A stretch of 64,000 bases of DNA from Bacillota bacterium. GTDB lineage: Bacteria; Bacillota; Clostridia; Acetivibrionales; DSM-1351. The position numbers and the translations under genes were made by a program. Under the pieces are notes generated by a model. That model had not been told where the DNA came from. It worked only from the letters and a program-made list of their open reading frames with translations, and made no database searches. Positions within the stretch are counted from its first letter, which is position 1. Every line of letters begins with the position of its first letter. The DNA lies in contig JAEVZU010000116.1 of assembly GCA_023392075.1 (NCBI GenBank), forward strand, positions 10,493-74,492, in the 5' to 3' direction. Below, in pieces: positions 34,897 through 44,867 of this stretch.

Positions 34897-34943
34897 TATA
34901 CTCACCTTGACCCTTGTCCTTAAATTTAAGTAAGCCTAAATAA

Positions 34944-35924
34944 TCAAGCTATTTCAAATGTGGAAAATAAGCAATTATAGAACTGGCTTTCCAACTCATA
35001 TAGCCGACGCAGCGAGGAACAAAAGACATTCTTATTTTTTATTCCTGCAAATTCACTCTTGTATATCAAGCTTTCAATAACGATCCAACTATCAACTATA
35101 TCCTTCAATAGAGGTATCGAAGCTCCCTCTTCCCCCAGTACCTTTTTTATTTTGTACTCATTCGCCACAGAGGCAACTTTATTATTAAAACAGGCTGTCT
35201 TGCTTATATTGAATTGCTCTATATTATCCGCAAGTGTCTTAATATTTTGCAGCCCTTCTAAAATATCATTTTTATGTGTCTTCAAATTATGTATCATTAT
35301 GTCTTTATAAAAATGTGGGTCATCATTTACTATTTTATTGGGATCTTTTTTGGACAGCTGCACTAGTGACGGCATAGGGTTCTCTTTAAAATACTCACAA
35401 ATCCCTTGGTGACATGCTATTAGATTCTTGAAGCTAATTTCATGCTTGTAGCAGAATCCCTTTGTATTCCACTGAAACCCATCAACCTCAACAGTCTTGA
35501 ACATCTCCCTTTCGGAATCAAAACCGTATATCAGTATGTGGTGGGAGTGATGTTCCTTCAAATAGAACAAATCATGATAGGGATGCTTATAATAAAAGCC
35601 GTCAATTGGAAGAATAATTACATGTCCCCTTAGGAGTGCGTCTATGATTATATCGTTGATACCCTCGCAGTAGCCCAATTTGAACTCATAACTAATGCCG
35701 TTATCTTCTGTTATTTGTGAAAATGACCTCGTTTCCCGGTTTTCGATGTCCAACGACAAACCGCCGTCGGTCTGCTCCAGCCTGTAAATATAACTATTGT
35801 CCGTGATGAAGCTGAATACGCTTCCTTTCAAATTCCTGACTGCTGTAAAAAAAGGTAAATAAAAGCAGCCCACATAGTAAACATCACTGTATGGAACTAT
35901 GTCTTGTATTTCGTACTGCGCCAT
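34944..35924 (-). CDS. BtrH-like protein, copy 1
   Basis: A 326-residue protein with the BtrH N-terminal pattern: early VPYSDVYYVGCFYLPF, then ILPIDGFYYKHPYHDLFYLKEHHSHHILIYGFDSEREMF. It shares layout but little identity with the copy at 29285. Family role: acyl transfer from carrier protein to an amine, known for BtrH. It lies between an ACP gene (42-bp gap) and the DOI-synthase-like gene (47-bp gap), which supports a joint task. GGAAGGATGGG precedes ATG. Confidence 0.62.
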   Translation of the reverse strand: MAQYEIQDIVPYSDVYYVGCFYLPFFTAVRNLKGSVFSFITDNSYIYRLEQTDGGLSLDIENRETRSFSQITEDNGISYEFKLGYCEGINDIIIDALLRGHVIILPIDGFYYKHPYHDLFYLKEHHSHHILIYGFDSEREMFKTVEVDGFQWNTKGFCYKHEISFKNLIACHQGICEYFKENPMPSLVQLSKKDPNKIVNDDPHFYKDIMIHNLKTHKNDILEGLQNIKTLADNIEQFNISKTACFNNKVASVANEYKIKKVLGEEGASIPLLKDIVDSWIVIESLIYKSEFAGIKNKNVFCSSLRRLYELESQFYNCLFSTFEIA

Positions 35925-35966
35925 TATATCCCATCCTTCCCATACTTCTGATTATAAAGTATTTTC

Positions 35967-36227
35967 TCAGCTTTCTGAATCTTTTAGTTTGCTCTCGATA
36001 TAGCAGCAAACATCTCCAATGGTTTTGTAATTGTAAAAATTCAGGCTCATGTCATCAAATTCAATCTTAAAATGCTTTTCCAGCAGCACCACAAGCTGAA
36101 CAAAGTTGACCGAATCCATTCCTAATTCGGTGAGCTCCATATCGGGTGACAAATCCCCCAAGTCCTCCTGTTGTAGAGTTTCTTTAAAAATTGACATAAT
36201 TTCCTTTAAAATATCTGACTGATTCAT
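35967..36227 (-). CDS. Acyl carrier protein
   Basis: An 86-residue carrier protein with the canonical site ELGMDSVNF (Ser39). It is acidic and helical and stands upstream of the BtrH-like gene. It probably carries the chain that the BtrH-like enzyme transfers. Confidence 0.9.
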   Translation of the reverse strand: MNQSDILKEIMSIFKETLQQEDLGDLSPDMELTELGMDSVNFVQLVVLLEKHFKIEFDDMSLNFYNYKTIGDVCCYIESKLKDSES

Positions 36228-36390
36228 TTGATACGCCTCGTATTCTTATTTACAAAATTTTAGTTAGGAAAATTTAAAGATTAGGCATTATATATTTATG
36301 GTATAAAATGAGTTATCGGTTCCTTACAAAATCATTAATTCACGCAGTTAACAATTGTATTAACCATCATGAGACGTTTAAGTAAGTACA

Positions 36391-38118
36391 TTAGGACTTA
36401 AACTGCAAATCAAACAATTCTTTATACAAACCATTTTCCTGTAACAATTGATCGTGGTTCCCATTTCCTACAATTCTGCCGCCGCTTACCACATAAATCA
36501 TGTCAGCACTCAGTATAGTGGACATGCGGTGGGCAATCATAATTATTGTCCTATCCTTTGCCAGTGATGCCAACGCCTCCTTCACCAGTTGCTCGTTTTT
36601 AGAATCCAAGGCCGATGTAGCTTCATCAAGTATAAGTATGGGAGCGTTTTTAAGAAACGCTCGCGCAATTGCCAGCCTTTGCTTCTGTCCCCCCGATAAC
36701 CGGTTTCCCAGTTCTCCCACCTCAGTATCATAACCTTGGGGCTGCTCCATTATAAAATCGTGGGCATTTGCAGCTTTACAGGTAGCAATTATTTGTTCCT
36801 CTGTAGCCTGTGGATTTCCATATTTAATATTTTCTCTGATGGTACCGTTAAACAATATTACTTGCTGTGGTATGTACGCTATCATATCCCGTATCTGCTT
36901 AGTAGTATACGCACTGGCTGGCTTGCTGTTTAGAACGATGCTGCCACTTTTAATAGGATAAAAGCCCTGTAGTATTTTTACAATGGTGCTTTTTCCTCCT
37001 CCACTTGGTCCAACGAGTGCAACAAACTGTCCCCGTTCAACTGATAAGTTGACACCCTGCAATACCGGATTGTTCTCTTCATATTCCATGAAGATATCCT
37101 TTAGTTCGATCATCTTGTCAGAGAAGCCGTTGTCTTTGAGGTTAAGTGTCTCCGGCTCACTTTCCGTTTCAAAAAGATTCTTTATGCGCTTTGCTCCTGC
37201 AAAAGAATCCTGAAGCTGGGACATCAGTCCACCTATCTGTAAAAACACTGAAGTTACCCCGGTTTGCAATTGGATAATGGCTATAAACGTCCCGAAATCC
37301 GTTGATTCCCGAAATGCAATAAACGCCCCGATTACCAGCACTCCCAAAAAGTTAAAGAAATTCAGCAAAAAATTTGTACTCTCAAGCATTGAGCTTTTCT
37401 GAGAGCGCTTAATTGAATACCGTGCAACCTCAGAATTAATTTTTTTGTAATGGTCATTCATCATATTCGTGAGGTTAAATATTCGAGTTACTCTAAAACC
37501 CGAGTATATATTGGATAACTGCGCAGTTAGGTTTGCCATCTCCTGTTCAACCTTATCGCTTATCTTTCCTATGGATTTAGCATATCTGGTATTTAATAAG
37601 GTGAAACAAATCCCTAGAAATATTATTATAATAGCGATCCGCCAATCCAGAATCAGTATGGATATAGTAGAGCCTACTGTACGGATAAGGGTAAACAGCA
37701 TTGTACGAATGCTTCCTGAATAAGCATTTTCAACGACATTCACATCACTTGTCATTCTGGTCATTACATCCCCGAAATTCATATTCTCAAAAAAACTTAT
37801 TGGAAGTTTTTGTATATGCTCAAAGAGCTTTACCCTTAAATCTGCCATGGACAATTTAACACTCATATTATATAAATAGCTGAAAAAAGGTACCACAAGT
37901 GTTAAAATAAACACCATTACCCCGATGAAAATTGAAGTTCTGGCAAGTAAATGGATATTCCCTTTTATTGCAGCATTTATCATATCCTTGAATACAAGTG
38001 CCATAATAATTGAAAAAGCTGCTTGTACGGTACTGTCCCCAACTAAGCCGACTGTGTAAGGAATAATCTTTGGCTTGATAAAAGAAATATAAACGCCGAA
38101 TAGTTTCTTATAACTCAT
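36391..38118 (-). CDS. ABC exporter half-transporter, second subunit
   Basis: A 575-residue type 1 exporter with a six-segment membrane domain (about 1-320) and an ATPase domain with Walker A GPSGGGKST, signature LSGGQKQR and Walker B ILILDEATSALD. ATG 38118 follows GGGGAGGA and overlaps the stop of the first subunit by 11 bases; the longer frame from 38154 has no ribosome site. The two subunits probably form a heterodimer exporting the cluster's product or a self-resistance pump. Confidence 0.92.
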   Translation of the reverse strand: MSYKKLFGVYISFIKPKIIPYTVGLVGDSTVQAAFSIIMALVFKDMINAAIKGNIHLLARTSIFIGVMVFILTLVVPFFSYLYNMSVKLSMADLRVKLFEHIQKLPISFFENMNFGDVMTRMTSDVNVVENAYSGSIRTMLFTLIRTVGSTISILILDWRIAIIIIFLGICFTLLNTRYAKSIGKISDKVEQEMANLTAQLSNIYSGFRVTRIFNLTNMMNDHYKKINSEVARYSIKRSQKSSMLESTNFLLNFFNFLGVLVIGAFIAFRESTDFGTFIAIIQLQTGVTSVFLQIGGLMSQLQDSFAGAKRIKNLFETESEPETLNLKDNGFSDKMIELKDIFMEYEENNPVLQGVNLSVERGQFVALVGPSGGGKSTIVKILQGFYPIKSGSIVLNSKPASAYTTKQIRDMIAYIPQQVILFNGTIRENIKYGNPQATEEQIIATCKAANAHDFIMEQPQGYDTEVGELGNRLSGGQKQRLAIARAFLKNAPILILDEATSALDSKNEQLVKEALASLAKDRTIIMIAHRMSTILSADMIYVVSGGRIVGNGNHDQLLQENGLYKELFDLQFKS

Positions 38119-39889
38119 ATATTTCCTCCCCGAATTCTGATTGTGCATTTTCACTATCTCGAAGTTGGCTTATGAAAATATTTTTATACAATCCGACACT
38201 CTTAACCAGTTCTTCATGGGTTCCTTTTTGAATAATCTTACCCTGATCCAGTACAAGTATTTCGTCCGCATGAATAATGGTAGACAACCTGTGTGATATG
38301 ACTATGACTGTTTTATCTTTAAAACTCTCCTGCAGTATTTCTTGGAATGCATATTCCGACTGGGAATCAAGAGCCGATGTGGGCTCATCCAGGATAAAAA
38401 GCGGCGCATTCTTTATTATCGCTCTGGCGACGGTGATTCTTTGCTTTTGACCGCCTGATAGCTTGACTCCATTTTCGCCTACCAGCGTATCATAGCTGTT
38501 GGGCAGCCCAACGATAAAATCATGGGCTTTGGCCTGTTTGGCAGCGCTGATGGCCTCATCTCTGGTACACCCCGGCTTTCCATACATAATGTTTTCAATA
38601 ATTGAACCCGGAAATAAATAAGGATCCTGAAATACAAATGAAATTTTGGCTCTTAAGCTTACTGGGTCCAAATCATTTATGTCGTATCCGAACATTTTAA
38701 TTAACCCCTGCTGTTGTTTGTAAAAGCTACAAATCAGTTTAACGATAGTACTCTTTCCACTATTGCTTGTGCCTACAATAGCAATAGTTTTACCCTTTTC
38801 AACTTTAAGGTTAAGCCCGCTTAGAACATTCGTCCTTTCATCATATGCGAAAGTAACCTCGTTAAACTCTACAACAGTATGTGACGACTCATTTTCAACT
38901 CTAAGCCCACCCTCTTTCTCAACCGGGTAGGATAACACCTCCTGAATACGCCCAATTGCGCCCTTCATGTTTTGTATGTTATTGATTTGATTTATTAGGG
39001 CTACAGCAGGATTTATCAAAAAATTCAGCATATAAATGGATATCATCATACTTCCCGGTGTGATTTGCTTCTGAATTACCAAGTATCCTCCGAACATAAA
39101 GCATAACAGGAAAGGAAGTATTTGGAGCACCACCGAAAACGGAATCATTAGGGCCCGTCTCTTTTCTGCAGCTGCCCCCACATCTGTCGCCTGTTTGATA
39201 ATATTCCGATATTTCGTTCCCATAATCGGCTCAGCGTTAAAGGATTTCATGGTGTGTATGCCATCTAAAGTCCCTTTCAAAACAGCATTTGCCTCTCCAA
39301 AATACTTTTGTATTTCATTGGAATAGTTCATTATTGGTGCACTCATCTTACTGACAACGATAAAAGCGGCAGGGAAAAGTATCACATTGATAAGTAGTAG
39401 TTTCCAGCTGGTTATGAGCAAAAAGGTAAATGCGCATATAAAAACTACTGGCTGGTACATCAAATCCGAGATACTATTTTTTAAGAAACTGTCGATGATG
39501 GCAATATCATTATTATGTCTTGAAATAATATCCCCCGAGTTGCCGGCCTCAATAAAAGTAACCTGTGTCTTGCTTAAATGATTGGAAAACCGGTTTCTAA
39601 TATCAAAAACTACTCTCGCACTTAACCGTCCCGAAGACATTACCATCATATATTTCATTATTACTCCTGTTATTAATGTCCCGAGAAAAAAAAGAGCTGT
39701 TGTTACGATTTGGTTTCGTTGTGCCGCAAGAGAGCTGTCTATCAGGTTTCTCATGAAGTATGCCATCAGAATGTCTATTAATGCTATACCTAGCGAAGCC
39801 ACAACTAGTAAAAAAAGTAAAAGCTTATGATTTGCAAGAAAATTTCTTAATTTTATTGCTTTGCTATCATTTGAGATATTTCTATCCAT
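38108..39889 (-). CDS. ABC exporter half-transporter, first subunit
   Basis: A 593-residue type 1 exporter with six membrane segments, Walker A GTSNSGKST, signature LSGGQKQR, Walker B LFILDEPTSALD and a catalytic Glu after Walker B. TAGGAGGA precedes ATG. It lies 13 bases after the bactofilin-like gene and overlaps its partner downstream. Both ATPase sites look intact. Confidence 0.92.
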   Translation of the reverse strand: MDRNISNDSKAIKLRNFLANHKLLLFLLVVASLGIALIDILMAYFMRNLIDSSLAAQRNQIVTTALFFLGTLITGVIMKYMMVMSSGRLSARVVFDIRNRFSNHLSKTQVTFIEAGNSGDIISRHNNDIAIIDSFLKNSISDLMYQPVVFICAFTFLLITSWKLLLINVILFPAAFIVVSKMSAPIMNYSNEIQKYFGEANAVLKGTLDGIHTMKSFNAEPIMGTKYRNIIKQATDVGAAAEKRRALMIPFSVVLQILPFLLCFMFGGYLVIQKQITPGSMMISIYMLNFLINPAVALINQINNIQNMKGAIGRIQEVLSYPVEKEGGLRVENESSHTVVEFNEVTFAYDERTNVLSGLNLKVEKGKTIAIVGTSNSGKSTIVKLICSFYKQQQGLIKMFGYDINDLDPVSLRAKISFVFQDPYLFPGSIIENIMYGKPGCTRDEAISAAKQAKAHDFIVGLPNSYDTLVGENGVKLSGGQKQRITVARAIIKNAPLFILDEPTSALDSQSEYAFQEILQESFKDKTVIVISHRLSTIIHADEILVLDQGKIIQKGTHEELVKSVGLYKNIFISQLRDSENAQSEFGEEIYEL

Positions 39890-39902
39890 TCAAATCCTCC
39901 TA

Positions 39903-40649
39903 TTAGACTTTGATTTTCTTTCCAATGTAGGAGTCTCCTGCAACTTCAATACTTTGAGCATACTCAACCCTGTTGACCCTGCATCCTGGACCAATCTTAA
40001 CCTTCTCCCCCCTAATTAATTCTGCATTGGTAAATGAGATATCGACCAGTGTTCCCTCTATCATATTAATATTTACCCTGTTGAGTGTGATTTTGATACC
40101 GCTTAGCGGTGCAAGAACCAATCTGGCAAATATGCCGACTGAAGGCCTTACCCTTACATCCTTCAAATTACCGATATGTACGATTTTGGCCTTGATTTGA
40201 TTAATAAAACCTACTCCCTTGACATTGATATCGGCAGTATCGGCTTGTAAAACACCTTTTATCATAATCGGGCCATTTGCTATGAACTTCTGTACTTCGA
40301 TATCTGATCTCGCCTTTACAACTCCATCAGAAGTAAAAGCTTCGCTCTTTATTTCACTTATTGTAGAGTACTTTCCATGATTGGTTATATCCTTGCAGAT
40401 ACTTTTTCCTTTTACCTTCAAATAGCCTGAATTATTTAATAAATTGCTACTGATATCTCCTTTTATATTACATGCCCCATTTACTCTGGTACTACCTGTT
40501 GTTACACTACCTTTTATGGTGCTTTTAGAGTTAATACATATGGAATTTGAACAAATAGCTCCTTTAATCCTTGCAATTCCGTCTATAATAACGTCCTCGT
40601 ATTTTCCACTATTGACTTTACCGATGCCGCGAAAATGAATACTCTGCAA
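39903..40649 (-). CDS. Bactofilin-like polymer-forming protein
   Basis: A 248-residue protein built of short beta repeats (VIIDGIARIKGAICSNSICI, STIKGSVTTGSTRVNGAC, and so on), the right-handed beta-helix pattern of bactofilin/CcmA-type cytoskeletal proteins. It has no signal peptide. TTG 40649 is used with AGGGGTGAT before it. A truncated paralogue is directly upstream. Its presence at the head of the exporter operon is unexplained; it may scaffold membrane complexes. Confidence 0.72.
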   Translation of the reverse strand: MQSIHFRGIGKVNSGKYEDVIIDGIARIKGAICSNSICINSKSTIKGSVTTGSTRVNGACNIKGDISSNLLNNSGYLKVKGKSICKDITNHGKYSTISEIKSEAFTSDGVVKARSDIEVQKFIANGPIMIKGVLQADTADINVKGVGFINQIKAKIVHIGNLKDVRVRPSVGIFARLVLAPLSGIKITLNRVNINMIEGTLVDISFTNAELIRGEKVKIGPGCRVNRVEYAQSIEVAGDSYIGKKIKV

Positions 40650-40682
40650 TCCGTATCACCCCTGTTTCCTGTTCTTCAACGC

Positions 40683-40896
40683 CTATAACCTGACTATATT
40701 ATTAATACTGCTTGAAGTATCCGTATGTAATTCATCGGTATATTCAACTTGTTTAATTTTGCATCCAGGTCCGATTCTTACCTTGTTTCCCCTTACCAGT
40801 CCGGCGTATGTATATTCAAGGGAAATATCCGTACCCTCTATTGCAGTGCATTTTAATACCGGCTTCTTTATACTCCAGTTCCAGAACAGCAGTCTG
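40683..40896 (-). pseudogene. Bactofilin-like gene, C-terminal fragment
   Basis: The minus-strand frame LLFWNWSIKKPVLKCTAIEG, then ISLEYTYAGLVRGNKVRIGP, then GCKIKQVEYTDEL, aligns with the end of the intact bactofilin (INMIEGTLVDISFTNAELIR, KVKIGPGCRVNRVEYA). The first two thirds are missing: the frame runs back into the truncated nuclease-STAND gene at about 40896. This is the left edge of the defence segment. Confidence 0.78.
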
Positions 40897-42738
40897 TTAA
40901 TCAGATTGCATGGTTGTATTGATGAGAAACTTATCAGCTATCGCCAATAATGAAATTTGCACTATAAGTTCTTTATCCCCATATCCAGTTCTATATTTAG
41001 CGTTAAATTCTCTTTCAATTATCTGAAACTTATGTGATAAAAGATTAGTGATAGTGACGGATGGTTTCTCCAATGATGACACCCTTTGGTGCTTGTAAAT
41101 CTCACAGAAGACGCGCAAAGCCAAGGGTGTTTTTAGGCTCCATTTAACCCATGCACCCCCTTCAATATCCACCTGGAAGTATTGAATATATTCCTCAAAT
41201 AACTCATTCACAGGAACATCCCCATCAGAAGCTAGCCTTAAAGTATTGGTTAATAAGCTGTCATCATAGTTAAATTCTCTGAATACATAAGGTCGGCTTG
41301 TAATACAAAATCTTAGTCTGGGATATTGGGAACATATTGCTTCTACTTCACGCAGGCGATCGTACCATAAATCATATGGCTGAGACTCATCAACACCTTC
41401 AATGCAAATTAAAATTTTCGGAATGATCTTAGTCTCAAAAGTATCTTCTCTGGAGATAGTATTGATTTCTGTTCGATATGACAACGCCTCTAAGGCCTGC
41501 CATAATTCTGTTTCGTTCCAAGCCGAAGCTAACCCCAAAGAATTCTTTATTATATCAAGCCAATTATTTTGGGGATTGATATCTTTCGCACGGATTAATA
41601 TAGGAATATGGAATTCTCCACTTAACAATGATTCAATCAGATTAGCTATCCCATGAGTCTTACCTGAACCAGGATTCCCCAATATGAGATATTTTTTATT
41701 ATTTAATTGAAAGCAAATCTCTGAAATAATAGTATAAAACTCATGTGACTGAAGCTTTTCGGCAGCTTTTTCAATCTCATTAATATGAAAATAATTTTCT
41801 CTAATATGTCCGATTTCCTTAAGCAACTCTAAAAGCCCAGAGAAGTCAACATACCAATTTCTTTCATTAATTGAGGGTGCCTGTTGCTCATTACATACAG
41901 CCTCTAGGGCAAGGTCTATGTCATTTAATAACTCATTTACTCGCTCTTGAGTTTTCTGAATTTCATCTATTAATTGTTCATGGGTTGAATGATTCTGTGC
42001 AAATTCTAAATAGTCATCACTTGCCTTCAGAAATTCGCTACAGTGCCGACTCATAAGCCTCAGTTTTTTTATACTATTTTGGCGATCAGCTAACGTTCCT
42101 ACGAATTTTAGAATGCTTTTTTGCATTTCTCCTTGAATGTGCAAGCAGGGAGTGTACTTTTGCGATAACCACCCAGCTTTTTGTTTCTCATAAGAGTAAG
42201 TAAAAAGCTCCCTTGAAATTTCGGATTTTTCAAACCAATAGCGATATATCCCGGCAGCACCACTATCTTGTAATTCCGTTAAAAGCCGGGTGTCATTCCA
42301 CAGTTCAATTATTAGTTCTGGATGATCTTCTTCTAATTTATTTTTCAACTGTTGCCAACGGCTTAATTCCGTATCTTCTATCAGTTTTTTACCTCTACCG
42401 ATACGGTCCGATGCTAAATCGCGGGGAACACATACAATATATTGCTTTATCAACGGCCTGACTCTAAGCGCAGTTTCAATCGAGCCACTTATTTGGTCGA
42501 ACTGGTTTGCAGAAATACTATTTAAAAACCATTTGGCTTGTAGTCCAATAATAGTTCCATCAGTTTTTGTCGCAAAGGATTCGACGCCCCCATCCCCTCC
42601 TGAGCCATTTACAACCACAACTGTCTTAAGAAAGTCGGGAAATGTTTTCTTACACCACAGCTCAAACAATTGATTACACATGGATTCAAAAGCCCGTGTT
42701 GGAGCTTCGTTATAAGTTTGAAAATGCTGCCAGTTCAT
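40897..42738 (-). CDS. Mrr-like nuclease-STAND NTPase, truncated (Avs/NACHT-type defence protein)
   Basis: The 613-residue product has an N-terminal PD-(D/E)xK nuclease-like domain (GSGGDGGVES with D49/E53 and LQAKW with Q67-x-K69), a helical linker, and a NACHT/STAND NTPase with Walker A GNPGSGKT (354-361) and Walker B ILICIEGVDE (443-451). It ends abruptly as FLINTTMQSD at the join with the bactofilin fragment. Antiviral STAND proteins (Avs) have this order but continue with a long C-terminal phage-protein sensor, which is absent. The gene therefore is probably inactive. CGGAGGAGG precedes ATG. Confidence 0.75.
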   Translation of the reverse strand: MNWQHFQTYNEAPTRAFESMCNQLFELWCKKTFPDFLKTVVVVNGSGGDGGVESFATKTDGTIIGLQAKWFLNSISANQFDQISGSIETALRVRPLIKQYIVCVPRDLASDRIGRGKKLIEDTELSRWQQLKNKLEEDHPELIIELWNDTRLLTELQDSGAAGIYRYWFEKSEISRELFTYSYEKQKAGWLSQKYTPCLHIQGEMQKSILKFVGTLADRQNSIKKLRLMSRHCSEFLKASDDYLEFAQNHSTHEQLIDEIQKTQERVNELLNDIDLALEAVCNEQQAPSINERNWYVDFSGLLELLKEIGHIRENYFHINEIEKAAEKLQSHEFYTIISEICFQLNNKKYLILGNPGSGKTHGIANLIESLLSGEFHIPILIRAKDINPQNNWLDIIKNSLGLASAWNETELWQALEALSYRTEINTISREDTFETKIIPKILICIEGVDESQPYDLWYDRLREVEAICSQYPRLRFCITSRPYVFREFNYDDSLLTNTLRLASDGDVPVNELFEEYIQYFQVDIEGGAWVKWSLKTPLALRVFCEIYKHQRVSSLEKPSVTITNLLSHKFQIIEREFNAKYRTGYGDKELIVQISLLAIADKFLINTTMQSD

Positions 42739-43075
42739 TTTTTCTTCCTCCTCCGAACTTTATTCCAGATATTCCGAAATATCTTCTTATCGAAACAAGT
42801 TTTGCAGAGAACATTGGGCAATCAAGCGCTGTGAATACAGCATTTAGAGGCAATGTCATCTGTTTTGTATCCTCAAGGGTATCACCTGATTTCATCTATT
42901 ATAAACCCAACTCAAATCCTTTATTTTCAAGGCTTCACGTCCGCTCCAATAAGCAGCAGCTTTCTGTATACCTTGAGCAGACAAAAATGATGCCTCGAAG
43001 ACCTAGTGATTTCTTAGCGGAAGGATAGTTTTTATCTCTTTATCTTAATACTTTTGCATCATAATTAAACTTTCT
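42739..43075. other. Spacer between STAND and MBL genes
   Basis: About 340 bases. Short open frames exist on both strands (for example a 61-residue frame on minus, 42710-42895), but none has a good ribosome site or a recognisable product. Confidence 0.4.
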
Positions 43076-44665
43076 TTATCTGGAGCATAAAAAAGCTATA
43101 GAAATTTCAAAATCACTATTTCGGCATGTGCTGTGTACTTGCTGCCAATCTGCAGCATTATACTCTGAAACTTTTGAAGGATGTTTATGCGTATTAGCTC
43201 TGCCATAGCTATATATAACGATCGAAGTCTCCTTACTCTTAGCAATTGGTACCATGCCTCTTTTCGACCAACAAAACTCTCCTCCGTGATGACTTGCTAC
43301 CAATATATCTAGATTTTCTAACTGAGATTGATCAATATAATCATATCGCTGGTCCCCAGCAATAAGTATATTCAGTTCTTTTCCATTAAAATCGTGTGCT
43401 TCGATACGCATAGTTAAACCTGTTTCGTGAACGTTATTAGCGGCTCTAGATGGATTAATTTTTGAAATACCTCCACATGTAATCTTTCCTCCATGAAAAG
43501 CTATATCTTTGTTTACCATATTTACAGACCCTCCGTGAACAATTACCTCTGCAAATTTATGGTTCAGTTGGGCCCTTATGGGCTGATCAGGAACGTACCA
43601 ATGGCATTGATATGCATTAATATCATCCGCTATCCTAAACCAATGATCCTTATCAACATGAGATATAATTATCGTCGTACCTGGATTTGTCGGCATATTT
43701 ACACTTGCTGGTCTTGTGAATGAATTCCTTCCGTATGGCATACCATAATCAAAATATAAAAAAGGCGGATTGCTTTCATTAGATAATGATATAGCTAAGG
43801 CTTGTCCAACATCATGTACCTTAAATACATATCTTCTAATTGTCTCGTCTTTACTGCTTTCATCCTCACGGTTTAATACGTCAATATAATCTTTTGATGA
43901 AATATATAATTTCAGTTCACTTTTAATTCTTTCGATCAATTCAGGGTGTTCTACCGACTCATTAATCTTAAGATAATTTGTATAACTCGTTCTTTCATTA
44001 TGTAAATTGTTAATATCTCGTCGATTATTTACATATCCAATGTCAAAACAGTTTTCAATAAAAAGCATATTGCTATCGAATTGTTCTTCATCAGTAATTA
44101 ATCCATCTGGTTTATGCTTGTGAAAGCCTTTTATGAAGAAGCAACTAACTCCCTCTTCGCTTTTAAGAGATTTTGGAATCAAATGCTTATCAATATAAGC
44201 ATCAAAAATGTCTATATAGTAATTCTTTATGACCTCCTCAATGTTATCAACATATCCCTTTTCTTTTAATACTCCTCGGTCACTATTCTTTTCAAAAAAA
44301 CTATTGGCTCTTTCTATGAATAAATGAGGTTTATCTAACAACATCGAATCAATGAGTTCAATGTGAGCGATATTATCTAATCCATCTTCTAATATAAAAA
44401 CCAGAGCATATAGCGTCTGTTCCATCCTAACAAAACCATAAACAGGTAGCTCAGCCTTTAACTTTCGTCCCATTTTTTGAAGTACTCTGTCAGGAACCGG
44501 CTTATAAAGCTTAAATTCAAAATAGTCTACTTCAATAGTACTATCCTTCAAATTTATATTATAATGCTCGTTAAGCACTGATTGAATGTCTTGTGAATAT
44601 TGTCTGAGGTTAGTATTACGCCTTAATACTGATTCTCTTAATTGATAACGATAGATGAATGCCAA
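43076..44665 (-). CDS. MBL-fold metallohydrolase, defence-associated
   Basis: A 529-residue protein. The C-terminal half is a metallo-beta-lactamase fold of the ComEC/Rec2-like branch: FKVHDVGQALAI (281 onward), SHVDKDHW (HxDxDH, 336-341), ILIAGDQRYDY and VASHHGGEF, then GRANTHKHPS. The N-terminal 270 residues match nothing I recognise. MBL proteins accompany the STAND protein in type 1 AVAST systems, and similar proteins occur in other defence islands. It starts at TTG behind GAGGGGGTAAG. Confidence 0.75.
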   Translation of the reverse strand: MAFIYRYQLRESVLRRNTNLRQYSQDIQSVLNEHYNINLKDSTIEVDYFEFKLYKPVPDRVLQKMGRKLKAELPVYGFVRMEQTLYALVFILEDGLDNIAHIELIDSMLLDKPHLFIERANSFFEKNSDRGVLKEKGYVDNIEEVIKNYYIDIFDAYIDKHLIPKSLKSEEGVSCFFIKGFHKHKPDGLITDEEQFDSNMLFIENCFDIGYVNNRRDINNLHNERTSYTNYLKINESVEHPELIERIKSELKLYISSKDYIDVLNREDESSKDETIRRYVFKVHDVGQALAISLSNESNPPFLYFDYGMPYGRNSFTRPASVNMPTNPGTTIIISHVDKDHWFRIADDINAYQCHWYVPDQPIRAQLNHKFAEVIVHGGSVNMVNKDIAFHGGKITCGGISKINPSRAANNVHETGLTMRIEAHDFNGKELNILIAGDQRYDYIDQSQLENLDILVASHHGGEFCWSKRGMVPIAKSKETSIVIYSYGRANTHKHPSKVSEYNAADWQQVHSTCRNSDFEISIAFLCSR

Positions 44666-44701
44666 GATACCTTACCCCCTCTAGTTTTTGATAATAGAGA
44701 A

Positions 44702-44845
44702 CTAATTAGTGTTATTTACTTTTTCCAATGTATCTATTAACTGCATCTTTAACCAAATCATATACATATCTTCATATGATCCATTACTTAGCTTGATTAA
44801 GCTTCCAATCAAATTGACCACCCAATTCTTTATTCTCTGACACAT
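44702..44845 (-). CDS. Possible 47-residue small protein
   Basis: A minus-strand frame MCQRIKNWVVNLIGSLIKLS, then YEDMYMIWLKMQLIDTLEKV, fills most of the gap between the helicase and MBL genes. It looks helical. No clear ribosome site is seen, and I do not recognise it. Confidence 0.3.
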   Translation of the reverse strand: MCQRIKNWVVNLIGSLIKLSNGSYEDMYMIWLKMQLIDTLEKVNNTN

Positions 44846-44867
44846 TTGAACAAATTAGGATTCCAAT

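Noticed and set aside
40759..40950. Plus-strand frame across the bactofilin fragment
   Set aside because: The minus strand carries clear bactofilin similarity; the plus frame is a shadow.
42642..43028. 128-residue plus-strand frame between STAND and MBL genes
   Set aside because: It overlaps the start of the STAND gene on the other strand and has no ribosome site or family features.
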